The position numbers and the translations under genes were made by a program. A model generated the notes under the pieces. The model was given only the letters and a program-made list of their open reading frames with translations, was not told the origin of the DNA and made no database searches. A stretch of 64,000 nt of DNA from Alteromonas_E sp964230255 (GTDB lineage: Bacteria; Pseudomonadota; Gammaproteobacteria; Enterobacterales; Alteromonadaceae), in assembly GCA_964230255.1 (NCBI GenBank), contig CAXRGW010000040.1, positions 1 through 64,000 on the forward strand. The letters run 5' to 3'. The stretch's first letter is position 1; the number at the start of each line of letters is the position of its first letter. This document shows, one piece after another, positions 54,532 to 63,070 of this stretch.

Positions 54532-55833
54532 ATGAACAAGCCATTACTGGCAGTATTGATTTCAGCGTCCTCAACAGCGCTAGCATCTGGCCCAACAGCC
54601 AGTAATGGTGCAGGCTTGACCACGGGACCATCTTCATCACCTTATTCACTAACAGTGAGTAAACACAATCCTGCGATGAACTCCTTTCTATTAAGTGAAG
54701 GAGAATCCATGCGGATGGGGTATTTTCCGTCATTTGGATTCGCTGTAGAGGCTGGACCGGTTGACAATTTCGCCGATGATTTAGAAGAGCTTGCCGATAT
54801 TATTGACGACCCAAGTTCAACTGATGAAGATGCAAGTGCAATTTTAGACCGTTTTAATGACGTACTATTACGCGCTGGAGAAGACGGCTATGTGCGATTT
54901 GGCGGCCAAGCGCAATTGCCGATCACACCGTGGTATTTTTATTCTGATACGTTCAAAGGAACTGTCGGTATCGACTTGTCTTTTGCCACTGTTGGCGGTT
55001 TGAGTATTCTTGATTCAGAATTGTCCTTCGACAATCAAAATGAATCCTTTAGCACAGCAACCTCTCTGTATATAAAATCAGGTGTTGAAGCGACGGTGGC
55101 AGTAAGCTACGGACGCGAAATTTATCGCCATAAGTGGGGTAACTTATACACGGGCATTAAAGTTAAGTACATTACCATCGACCTCAGTAAACAAGTACTC
55201 CCCATCGTTCAGCTCGCTAACGCTGAGCTCGGAGATTTGATCCGCGATGAATACGATCAAAATCAAAATCGCTCCAGTGACTTTGGTTTAGATGTGGGTT
55301 TTGTCTGGGATACATCAAGATATCGTCTCGGTTTGACGTTTGAAGACCTTAATGCCCCGGAATTTGAGTTTGGTGAAGTCGGTGTAAATTGTGAAGCTAT
55401 CCCAGAAAACACCCCTTCACGATCAAATTGTGAGGCTGCGCGTTTCTTTAGTGAAGTTCGCGGCGAAATAGCTCAACGGGAAGTACATACCAAAGATGTC
55501 AAGGCACGACTTGACGGTTTGGTCACTCCTGGGGGCGGAGTCTATTTTAGCGCAGCAATTGATTTGGCCGAATACAATGATTACGTCGGTGCTCAACATC
55601 AGTGGCTGCATGCTGGTATCGATTATCAAACTGACTGGCCGTTCTTATCCTCTTTGCGCGCCGGTTACCACGCTAATTTAGTCGGCTCGGAAATTTCCAG
55701 TGCGACACTTGGCTTTACCTTTTTTGACAGTGTAAACCTTGACTTTGAATACGGTCTCGAAGATGTGGTTGTAGACGGCAGTACTGCGCCACGACGCTTT
55801 GGATTTGCACTGAGTATTGAAGAACAATTTTAA
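54532..55833 (+). CDS. TraF-like outer-membrane beta-barrel protein
   Basis: This secreted protein (433 aa) has a signal peptide (1-19, cleavage near ALA-SGP) and alternating beta-strands up to a terminal aromatic residue (FALSIEEQF), the mark of an outer-membrane barrel. The N-terminal SLTVSKHNPAMNSFLL and YFPSFGFAVEAGPVDN resemble the chromosomal 'TraF_2' family. Despite the name, no conjugation genes are near. An acidic helical insert (FADDLEELADIIDDPSS, about 80-97) sits in an early loop. AAGGAACACGA precedes the ATG. The 217-bp gap before it shows no clear terminator or RNA. A lipoprotein gene follows 48 bp later. Confidence 0.7.
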   Translation: MNKPLLAVLISASSTALASGPTASNGAGLTTGPSSSPYSLTVSKHNPAMNSFLLSEGESMRMGYFPSFGFAVEAGPVDNFADDLEELADIIDDPSSTDEDASAILDRFNDVLLRAGEDGYVRFGGQAQLPITPWYFYSDTFKGTVGIDLSFATVGGLSILDSELSFDNQNESFSTATSLYIKSGVEATVAVSYGREIYRHKWGNLYTGIKVKYITIDLSKQVLPIVQLANAELGDLIRDEYDQNQNRSSDFGLDVGFVWDTSRYRLGLTFEDLNAPEFEFGEVGVNCEAIPENTPSRSNCEAARFFSEVRGEIAQREVHTKDVKARLDGLVTPGGGVYFSAAIDLAEYNDYVGAQHQWLHAGIDYQTDWPFLSSLRAGYHANLVGSEISSATLGFTFFDSVNLDFEYGLEDVVVDGSTAPRRFGFALSIEEQF

Positions 55834-55881
55834 TTTGCGTTGAAGTATATGAACGCGAATGTTTAAACATGGAAAATTAAC

Positions 55882-57591
55882 ATGAAAAAAAGTTATTTTG
55901 CCCCATCTAAGGTATCTGCAGCTTGTCTCGCATCCTTGCTAATACTAAATGGCTGTGGTTCGGACGTTCAAGATCAGGGCGTAATCAGTCAAAGCAATCA
56001 AGTCTTTTCGGGCCGCGCAATCGACGGCTACATTGCCCGGGCCACGGTGTTTATTGATAGCAATAACAATGGTACACGTGATGCTTGGGAAGCTTGGGCT
56101 TTTACCGATAATCAAGGCTATTTCTCTTTCAACCCGATGACTGGAGCAGATTATTGCGCCAGCTCTGCTTCGGCCCAAGAAACTCAATATTGCCTGACGA
56201 CGACTACTGCGTATAGTGAAGCAGTGCTGCGTATAGATAGTGGCTACGATACACTGACCGGAGAACCTTTCGCCGGCCAATTGAGCAGACGTATTTCTGC
56301 ACCAGGTGAAAGCAATGTTGACAATACAATTATCTCGCCAATCACTAGTATTCTTACCAACGTTGAATCATCACAGCAAGCGACTGTTCTGCAAGCGCTA
56401 GACATAAACGCCACAGATATTGAAGTCGACTACTTAGCTACTGATTCAGGTACAGGTATCGATTCAAAGCTGTTAAATACGGCAGTTAAACTTCATAAAG
56501 CGGTGACGGTTCTGTCGGATAGACTGACCGACATCTATACCGAAGTTGGTAGTGAATTTGATACGCCTAATGATGCGACTGCCGCGATTTATCGCGGCTT
56601 GGCCGGTGAGATCGTTCAATCGGGGGCGCGCCTTGGTGAAGTGTTAGCCTCAAATGATGCGTTATCTCGCGTTATTCAAAGCGCTGAAGACGAAGTTATT
56701 GCCCTTTATGAGCGTAAAGATTATTCAATGCCGCCGGAGTCTGAGCCACAAAAACAGACGGCTTTTAATCGTGTTATCAATGTCACCGATGACTTGGCGT
56801 TATTAACTGACCAGCTAATTCCGCCAACTGTTGATACCAACTTGAACAACGTTACTGGCAGCGCTCGCTTAATTGAAGTACTGACCGTCAAAACGCTACA
56901 AGAGAGCAGCAGTAATGATGTAACCATTGAATCAATGGTTAATTTCTTTGCAACTGCTGACGACAGCTTGGTCGAGGTGCTTGTGGATGCTGTTTCAAGT
57001 GAATTAGCCGATGTTTCCGCGTTAGTTCAAAATGATTTTAGCGGTAGTGACTTTGATAGCGAGGAAGAGGTCACTCAAGCGGCACAGCTACCAGACGATG
57101 CTGAGCCATTTAGCCAGCTAAGTGGCATGACCTTACGCGTATCAGACTTAGACTTAGGTATTGCACCAACTAGTGTCGATGATTCAGAAGTTGAATTTTA
57201 CTTTATGGGCGATACTGATGCCATAGATGGCAACTTTAGTGCCTGTGTTAAGTTTATTGACGATGCGAATACCACGACCGGTGAGCTGGGCGACGGCAAT
57301 ACTCGTGGTGAGCTTGTAGTTGGGTTTTGGTCACTATTAGGCAGTGCGTCCGACAATGCCGAAAGCTTCAATCTGTTGCTAACTATCACCTTGTTGGAAA
57401 CGACCTATCAGGCGATTCTGAAACCCGCAGGAAGCGCCACCATTGAGAACGTCGAGTATACCGTTGCTCGATTCGATCTCGATGGTGAATTCCGTGAATT
57501 CCACAGTACCGACTGGCTACAAACGACTGATGTCATCCCAACCAACAATGCAGAGTGTGAGGCTCGCTTGCCATCACGTGTAGGTTTATAA
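55882..57591 (+). CDS. large lipoprotein with calcium-loop-like motif
   Basis: This lipoprotein (569 aa) has a signal ending LLILNGC with Cys25. The first domain (about 40-130) contains TVFIDSNNNGTRDAWEAW followed by TDNQGYFSF, an Asp/Asn-rich loop typical of calcium-binding, carboxypeptidase-regulatory-like surface domains. The middle (130-400) is helical and acidic. The last third has beta character and two Cys that could pair (CVKFIDDAN and NNAECEARL). It is probably expressed with the TraF-like barrel. I recognise no enzymatic motif. Confidence 0.75.
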   Translation: MKKSYFAPSKVSAACLASLLILNGCGSDVQDQGVISQSNQVFSGRAIDGYIARATVFIDSNNNGTRDAWEAWAFTDNQGYFSFNPMTGADYCASSASAQETQYCLTTTTAYSEAVLRIDSGYDTLTGEPFAGQLSRRISAPGESNVDNTIISPITSILTNVESSQQATVLQALDINATDIEVDYLATDSGTGIDSKLLNTAVKLHKAVTVLSDRLTDIYTEVGSEFDTPNDATAAIYRGLAGEIVQSGARLGEVLASNDALSRVIQSAEDEVIALYERKDYSMPPESEPQKQTAFNRVINVTDDLALLTDQLIPPTVDTNLNNVTGSARLIEVLTVKTLQESSSNDVTIESMVNFFATADDSLVEVLVDAVSSELADVSALVQNDFSGSDFDSEEEVTQAAQLPDDAEPFSQLSGMTLRVSDLDLGIAPTSVDDSEVEFYFMGDTDAIDGNFSACVKFIDDANTTTGELGDGNTRGELVVGFWSLLGSASDNAESFNLLLTITLLETTYQAILKPAGSATIENVEYTVARFDLDGEFREFHSTDWLQTTDVIPTNNAECEARLPSRVGL

Positions 57592-57602
57592 AGAATACAG
57601 CG

Positions 57603-57628
57603 CTCGCAGCCTAAAGCGTGGCTGCGAG
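57603..57628 (+). terminator. hairpin overlapping the end of the reductase gene
   Basis: CTCGCAGCC (57603-57611) pairs perfectly with GGCTGCGAG (57620-57628) around an 8-nt loop, followed by TCTTGTTCC. It lies 11 bp after the lipoprotein stop, and its right arm codes for the last residues of the convergent dienoyl-CoA reductase. The T-tract is imperfect. Confidence 0.55.
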
Positions 57629-59659
57629 TCTTGTTCCTTGGTCAATTGCACGTTTCGCATCTAACTCAGCAGCTTCATCTGCGCCACCGATTAAATGGTG
57701 TGGTTTGGCTAAGCCTTCAACGAGTTCACGCAATGGCTCCTGTCCCGCACAAATGATCACGTTGTCTACATCAAGTACTTGCGGCTCATCATTCACTAAC
57801 ACATGTAGCCCTGCGTCATCGATCTTTTGATAACTCACGCCAGCTAACATATGAACGCCCTTCATCATAAGCCCAGCGCGATGTGCCCATCCTGTGGTTT
57901 TGCCTAAGCCAGCACCAACTTTGCTTGATTTGCGTTGCAGGAGATAAATTTCACGCGATGAAGCCTCTGGTTGAGGCTGCATGCCTTCAACACCACCACG
58001 TGACTGCAGGGTCATATCAATACCCCACTCTTCCATAAAGGTAGGAATATCTGTACTTGGCGTTTTCGAACCGTGTGAGAGATACTCAGAAGTATCGAAG
58101 CCAATGCCACCAGCGCCAATGATGGCTACTTTCTTGCCGACCGGCTTCTTGTGCTTAATGACGTCTAAATACGACAGTACTTTACTGTGTTCAACTCCGT
58201 CAATTGCTGGTATGCGCGGCGTTATGCCGGAAGCAAGGATCACTTCATCATAGTCACCAGCATTCAAATCCTCCGCCGAAACTCGCGTGTTTAAGCGCAC
58301 ATCAACGTTGTGGATCTCAAGCTGCTTTCCGAAATATCGAATGGTTTCGTAAAACTCTTCCTTACCTGGAATTTGTTTAGCAATATTAAATTGCCCACCG
58401 ATTTCTGAATCGGCATCAAACAAGGTAACTTTGTGACCGCGCGAAGCAGCCGTTGTTGCTGCTGCCAGTCCGGCAGGTCCAGCACCAATGACTGCAATAT
58501 GCTTGGTTTCAGTGGCTGGCTGAATCAATAATTCAGTTTCATGACAGGCACGTGGATTAACTAGACAACTAGTCATTTTGCCGTCGAAAACGTGATCGAG
58601 ACAGGCCTGGTTACAACCAATACACGTATTGATTTCCTCCGCTTTACCTTGGTCGGCTTTGGCGACAAAGTCAGCATCAGCAAGGAATGGTCTCGCCATC
58701 GACACCATATCAGCATCACCTCTTGCCAACACTTCTTCAGCAACATCAGGCATATTAATACGGTTTGAAGTAATCACAGGCACCGATAATGCTTCTCTAA
58801 ACTTAGCCGTAACCCATGTAAACGCCGCTCTAGGTACTTTAGTCGCAATAGTCGGAATACGCGCTTCGTGCCAACCAATGCCTGTATTGATGATAGTTGC
58901 ACCGGCTTTTTCAATTGCTTTACCCAACATAACAACTTCTTCATAGCTCGAGCCACCTTCAACCAAGTCGAGCATTGACAAGCGATAAATGATGATAAAT
59001 TTCTCACCTACTGCTTCGCGAACGCGACGTACAACATCAATCGGTAACTTGATACGATTTTCATAACTACCGCCCCATTCGTCATCGCGATGATTGGTTC
59101 GAGCTGCGATAAACTGGTTGAGGAAATAACCTTCAGAACCCATGATTTCAACGCCATCATAGCCGGCACGTTGAGCCTGTTTCGCAGTGTAAACAAAATC
59201 CTCTATCTGTTTTTCAATCCCTTCAGCATCTAGAGCCCTAGGCTTAAATGGGTTAATCGGTGCTTGGACCGCACTTGGCGCAACCAACTCTTTGTTATAG
59301 GCGTAGCGTCCAGTGTGAAGTATCTGCATACAAATCTTGCCACCCGCTTCATGCACCGCATCAGTAACCTCACGGTGATTAGTTACCGCCTGATCTGAGT
59401 CGAGTCTACAAGTCACGGCATGAGTTGCACCTTCATCATTCGGGCCGATACCACCGGTCACAATAAGGCCTACACCGCCGCGGGCGCGTTCGGCAAAAAA
59501 TGCGGCCATGCGTTTATGTCCATTAGGTAACTCTTCTAAACCGGTGTGCATTGAACCCATCAAAACTCGGTTTTTAAGCGTTGTAAAACCAAGATCGAGT
59601 GGTCTAAATAGGTGCGGATAGTGCGCATGCGGCGCTGAATTGTTAAATGTTTGTTGCAT
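57611..59659 (-). CDS. fadH: NADPH-dependent 2,4-dienoyl-CoA reductase
   Basis: This flavo-iron-sulphur enzyme reduces 2,4-dienoyl-CoA in degradation of unsaturated fatty acids. The N-terminal FMN TIM barrel begins LFRPLDLGFTTLKNRVLMGS. The 4Fe-4S cluster motif is CIGCNQACLDHVF with a further Cys in MTSCLVNPR. The C-terminal FAD/NADPH domain has VIGAGPAGLAAATTAA and AIIGAGGIGFD. The ATG at 59659 (MQQTFNNSAPHAHYPHLF) gives 682 aa, near E. coli FadH (672); the 28 extra residues of the longer frame look unlike coding sequence. It follows the isomerase by 34 bp in the same operon. Confidence 0.92.
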   Translation of the reverse strand: MQQTFNNSAPHAHYPHLFRPLDLGFTTLKNRVLMGSMHTGLEELPNGHKRMAAFFAERARGGVGLIVTGGIGPNDEGATHAVTCRLDSDQAVTNHREVTDAVHEAGGKICMQILHTGRYAYNKELVAPSAVQAPINPFKPRALDAEGIEKQIEDFVYTAKQAQRAGYDGVEIMGSEGYFLNQFIAARTNHRDDEWGGSYENRIKLPIDVVRRVREAVGEKFIIIYRLSMLDLVEGGSSYEEVVMLGKAIEKAGATIINTGIGWHEARIPTIATKVPRAAFTWVTAKFREALSVPVITSNRINMPDVAEEVLARGDADMVSMARPFLADADFVAKADQGKAEEINTCIGCNQACLDHVFDGKMTSCLVNPRACHETELLIQPATETKHIAVIGAGPAGLAAATTAASRGHKVTLFDADSEIGGQFNIAKQIPGKEEFYETIRYFGKQLEIHNVDVRLNTRVSAEDLNAGDYDEVILASGITPRIPAIDGVEHSKVLSYLDVIKHKKPVGKKVAIIGAGGIGFDTSEYLSHGSKTPSTDIPTFMEEWGIDMTLQSRGGVEGMQPQPEASSREIYLLQRKSSKVGAGLGKTTGWAHRAGLMMKGVHMLAGVSYQKIDDAGLHVLVNDEPQVLDVDNVIICAGQEPLRELVEGLAKPHHLIGGADEAAELDAKRAIDQGTRLAATL

Positions 59660-59693
59660 GGTATTTAAGGTCCTGAAAATGTTAGTAAGGTAA

Positions 59694-60569
59694 TTATTTT
59701 TGGTTGTCTTGCATCCGCGAAAATAGCGGGTGTAAATCGTCATACTCGGGTATTTGCTTGAGCTGTTGTGCTTGCATGGCCGCTTGAATATCTGGCATCT
59801 GGAACATCCCTGATTGCCATGTAGCCATGTGATTTAAGCTGTCAATTACATCGTGATCACGTGTGTAAGTGATCATGTGCTTACAGCCGTGGACGGCTAA
59901 AGGTGAATGCTGTGCGATACTCGCAGCAATTTTCATAACTTCTTCAAGCATGGTCGCTTGGTCAGTAAAAATTTGGTTAACGAAACCGCTGCGCAGCGCT
60001 TCTTCCGCGGTGAGATTGCGACCTGTGTAGGCAAGTTCGCGCACAAGCCCTTGCGGGATTAAATGTGGTAAGCGCTGCAGTGTACCGACATCGGCAGTCA
60101 TACCAATTGCCGTTTCTTTAATGCAGAAAAACGCGTCAACTGAACAATAGCGGCTACAGCACGCACTGAGCATGTCAACCGCACCACCAATGGCACCACC
60201 TTGTACCGCGGCAAGTACTGGGATACGAGTTTCTTCTAACGCGTTAAATGCATCTTGAAGTTCCAATACCATACGTCGCATGCGCTCTGCGCGGCGTGCC
60301 TGCTCTCCGCTGAAATCTTTCGCCATGTTTTGGAACACGCTGAGATCCATACCGGCACTGAAGTGCTTGCCCTGTGAAGAAATCACGATCACACGTGCCG
60401 CCGCGTACTCATCTATGCGCCTTACAGTCTCTGGCAACTCACGCCAAAATACAGGGATCATGCTATTTAATTGCTCTGGACGGCATAATTGAAGGTGTGC
60501 GATGTGGTTTTCGATGCTTACGCTTAGTGTTTCTAAACCACCAAAATCAAGGGTGTTGCTTTCGTTCAT
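59694..60569 (-). CDS. delta3,5-delta2,4-dienoyl-CoA isomerase (crotonase)
   Basis: This crotonase-fold protein (291 aa) moves the double bonds of 3,5-dienoyl-CoA to 2,4, feeding the reductase downstream. The oxyanion loops are HFSAGMDL and GGAIGGAVDM. Asp132, Glu152 and Asp160 (in GAVDMLSACC, CIKETAIG and TADVGTLQRLP) fall exactly where the mammalian peroxisomal isomerase has its three catalytic acids (20 and 8 residues apart), and the context is strikingly similar. An ordinary enoyl-CoA hydratase would have two Glu instead. It heads a minus-strand operon with fadH, under a TetR-type regulator. Confidence 0.88.
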   Translation of the reverse strand: MNESNTLDFGGLETLSVSIENHIAHLQLCRPEQLNSMIPVFWRELPETVRRIDEYAAARVIVISSQGKHFSAGMDLSVFQNMAKDFSGEQARRAERMRRMVLELQDAFNALEETRIPVLAAVQGGAIGGAVDMLSACCSRYCSVDAFFCIKETAIGMTADVGTLQRLPHLIPQGLVRELAYTGRNLTAEEALRSGFVNQIFTDQATMLEEVMKIAASIAQHSPLAVHGCKHMITYTRDHDVIDSLNHMATWQSGMFQMPDIQAAMQAQQLKQIPEYDDLHPLFSRMQDNQK

Positions 60570-60587
60570 GATTTGAATTCCAAAAAC

Positions 60588-60600
60588 TAGACAGTGTCAA
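60588..60600. promoter_or_regulatory. TetR operator copy 1
   Basis: TAGACAGTGTCAA is a near-perfect palindrome around 60594. It overlaps the predicted -10 box and start point of the isomerase operon promoter. It differs from copy 2 in one arm only. Confidence 0.75.
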
Positions 60601-60627
60601 GATAGTGCTTTATATTGACACTGTCAA
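60599..60627 (-). promoter_or_regulatory. promoter of the isomerase-reductase operon
   Basis: On the minus strand TTGACA (60627-60622), a 17-bp spacer and TATCTT (60604-60599) form a good sigma-70 promoter. The -35 lies in operator copy 2 and the -10 touches operator copy 1, so a bound TetR protein would block it. Confidence 0.65.
60615..60627. promoter_or_regulatory. TetR operator copy 2
   Basis: TTGACACTGTCAA is a perfect 13-bp palindrome with a single central base. Its centre lies 27 bp from that of copy 1. Its left arm also supplies the TTGACA of the regulator's own promoter. Confidence 0.8.
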
Positions 60628-60642
60628 GATTGAGATCATAAT
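60615..60642 (+). promoter_or_regulatory. promoter of the tetR-type gene
   Basis: TTGACA (60615-60620) is followed after 16 bp by CATAAT (60637-60642), or after 18 bp by TAATCT. The transcription start would fall within a few bases of the ATG at 60651, with no room for a Shine-Dalgarno site, so the mRNA may be leaderless. The embedded operator implies autorepression. Confidence 0.55.
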
Positions 60643-60650
60643 CTATCAGC

Positions 60651-61286
60651 ATGAATGCCATATCACCGAAAAACAGCTATCACCACGGCAACCTACGCGC
60701 TAGCCTTGTCCAACAAGCCGCCCTTATGTTGCAACAAGTAGGAATCGAAGGTTTATCTCTGCGGAAGCTAGCTGAAGCCGTTGGCGTGTCGCGAACAGCG
60801 CTTTACCACCATTTCAAAGATAAAAACGCGTTACTATGCGCAATTACTGAGCAAGGGTTTGTGCGGTGGCGTGCAGAGGCAGAAGCCATTTTCGCCCAAG
60901 ATAATTTAAGTAATACCGAGAAACTTCGACAGTTTGTGCGCGACTACATTTATTATGCGGCCGACAATCCACAACTGTATGATTTGATGTTCGGCCGGAC
61001 GATTTGGAAGAATGCGCAACCTACCAATGAATTAAAAGCCGTTGCCTATCCGAGCTTTCAACATCAAGTCGAGATGACCCGCAAATGGCAGGAGCTGGGA
61101 GTCTTGCCAGCTACAGAAGATACCTTGCGACTATCGCAGGTGACTTGGGGCACTATGCACGGTATCGCGCGGTTGCTAATCGATGGTATTTATGCGGATC
61201 GCTCGCACATTGATGAAATGTGCGAGTGCGCCACGCATTTATTTACCCAGCACAGTAACGTTATAGAGTCGCACTCTGCTGAATAA
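60651..61286 (+). CDS. TetR-family repressor of the dienoyl-CoA module
   Basis: This regulator (211 aa) has an N-terminal helix-turn-helix (about 25-60, LSLRKLAEAVGVSRTALYHH) and a ligand-binding C-terminal domain of the TetR_C_33-like type (YAADNPQLYDLMFG). The divergent position and the paired palindromes imply that it represses itself and the isomerase-reductase operon, probably relieved by an acyl-CoA; the ligand is inference. Its 3' end overlaps convergent GMC oxidoreductase by 26 bp. Confidence 0.88.
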   Translation: MNAISPKNSYHHGNLRASLVQQAALMLQQVGIEGLSLRKLAEAVGVSRTALYHHFKDKNALLCAITEQGFVRWRAEAEAIFAQDNLSNTEKLRQFVRDYIYYAADNPQLYDLMFGRTIWKNAQPTNELKAVAYPSFQHQVEMTRKWQELGVLPATEDTLRLSQVTWGTMHGIARLLIDGIYADRSHIDEMCECATHLFTQHSNVIESHSAE

Positions 61287-62877
61287 ACTCCACCGCTCGC
61301 TCAGCGATCATGATAGTTGGCGCATTTGTATTACCCCCTATTAGAGAAGGCATAACAGAAGCATCTACAACACGTAGCTTTTGTACGCCATAAACGCGTA
61401 GCTGCTCGTCAACAACCGCCATAGCATCGTCTTTCGCACCCATTTTACAAGTGCCTATTGGATGATAGATTGTCTCAGACTTCTCCCGAATAAAGGCGAG
61501 TAACTCTTCATCAGATTGTGCCTTTTCGCCAGGTGATTGTTCAGTACTGTGAAACTCTTCAAACCCTTCCGAATCTAAAATCTCACGCGCTTTGCGCACA
61601 CCTTCTATCATGACTTTCTGATCGTCTGGATGAGATAAGTAATTCGGCGCAATTAGTGCGTGATCAGCAGGGTGATTACTTTGCAAACGTATCTCGCCGC
61701 GGCTTTTGGGATATAAACAACATACGTGCACACCAAAGCCGTAACCGAGAACCGACTGACGTCCATGGTCTTCCAATATTGCAGGTAGGAAATGAAACTG
61801 GATATCAGGGCCTCTTTCAGCCAACGACGAGCGCATAAATCCACCCGCTTCAGCTATATTCGATGAAAACAACCCCTTGCGTTTAAACAAGTATTGAAAT
61901 GTACCCTTGATATATTTGGGCAGCGCAGTTGGTGCAACCGCATAACCCTCACGGACTTTAGTTTTGTGTTGAACGATAGCGTCGAGATGGTCTTGCAAAT
62001 TTTGCCCGACACCTGGCAAGTCGACTTGAACGTGGATCCCCTTTTCGCGCAGGTGCTCAGCGGGACCAATACCTGACAACATTAACAACTGTGGTGAGTT
62101 TATCGCACCACCACTAAGAATCACTTCTTGATTAGCTTTTAAACGTTGAACCCGTCCACCAATGCGCGCCTGAACACCAACCGCAGCATTGTCTTTAAGA
62201 AGCACACGCTCAACCATTACACCGGTCATAACGGTCAAATTATTGCGCTGCAGTGCCGGTTTTAAATAGCCTTTAGCCGTTGAGCAGCGCTGACCACCAA
62301 TTTGCGAAACCTGATAAAACCCCAAACCTTCTCGCTCTTCGCGATTAAAATCTTCGAGGATGTTGAACCCAACACTTTCTGCAGCTTCGACAAACCGATG
62401 TGACAGCTTATCTTTATGACGCAAATCATCCACGTTTAACGGTCCGCCCGTGCCATGAAACTCGTCGGCACCGCGCATATTGTTTTCAGAGCGCTTGAAG
62501 TACGGCAAGACATCGTTCCAACTCCAACCAACCGCACCACTTGCGGCCCAATCGTCGTAATCTTGAACATCCCCGCGGATATAGCACATGGCGTTAATTG
62601 AACTTGAGCCACCAAGGGTTTTTCCGCGTGGCCAGAACATTTCGCGATCATTCAAAAACGTTTGTGGCGCAGTGTGATAGCCCCAACCAATGCCCTCAAC
62701 TCGAGATAATAAGGACAAACCAAAAGGTATATGAATTAACGGGTTGCGATCACGACTACCCGCTTCTAATAAACAGACCTTACACGCTGGGTTTTCGCTC
62801 AAACGCGCAGCCAGAGCTGCACCAGCAGACCCAGCCCCAACGATAATATAATCAAAATACTCTGATGTTGTTTGCAT
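61261..62877 (-). CDS. GMC-family FAD-dependent alcohol dehydrogenase
   Basis: This choline dehydrogenase/AlkJ-like flavoprotein is 538 aa. The FAD-binding motif is DYIIVGAGSAGAALAARLSE. GMC signature 1 is in GKTLGGSSSINAMCYIRG and signature 2 in GGAINSPQLLMLSGIGP. The active-site His is in YHPIGTCKMG, with NTNAPTIMIAERA at the end. The setting among unsaturated acyl-CoA genes suggests oxidation of an aliphatic or terpenoid alcohol, as for AlkJ, rather than choline; no betaine genes are near. Confidence 0.9.
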   Translation of the reverse strand: MQTTSEYFDYIIVGAGSAGAALAARLSENPACKVCLLEAGSRDRNPLIHIPFGLSLLSRVEGIGWGYHTAPQTFLNDREMFWPRGKTLGGSSSINAMCYIRGDVQDYDDWAASGAVGWSWNDVLPYFKRSENNMRGADEFHGTGGPLNVDDLRHKDKLSHRFVEAAESVGFNILEDFNREEREGLGFYQVSQIGGQRCSTAKGYLKPALQRNNLTVMTGVMVERVLLKDNAAVGVQARIGGRVQRLKANQEVILSGGAINSPQLLMLSGIGPAEHLREKGIHVQVDLPGVGQNLQDHLDAIVQHKTKVREGYAVAPTALPKYIKGTFQYLFKRKGLFSSNIAEAGGFMRSSLAERGPDIQFHFLPAILEDHGRQSVLGYGFGVHVCCLYPKSRGEIRLQSNHPADHALIAPNYLSHPDDQKVMIEGVRKAREILDSEGFEEFHSTEQSPGEKAQSDEELLAFIREKSETIYHPIGTCKMGAKDDAMAVVDEQLRVYGVQKLRVVDASVMPSLIGGNTNAPTIMIAERAVEFIQQSATL

Positions 62878-63070
62878 AAACTTTGTTTACCTACTGCAAA
62901 AAATCATAATTTCAGTCATCGTACCAGTGTATCAAAATTCCTGAGGTTGGGGTTAGCAGAATGTTAAAATTTCGAAAATTTCTCGCAATAATGTGGTTTT
63001 CCTCTTGACAGTCGCGCCTAGCACTTCATTATTTGCTTCAATCAAACTAACTAGTGTGAATTAAGCCGCT

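Noticed and set aside
54532..55833. A conjugation or plasmid region suggested by the TraF resemblance
   Set aside because: No other transfer, relaxase, partition or integrase gene is present; TraF-like barrels are common on chromosomes.
61261..62877. Choline dehydrogenase betA
   Set aside because: The GMC motifs fit, but no betaine aldehyde dehydrogenase, BetI or choline transporter is near and the neighbours act on acyl-CoAs.
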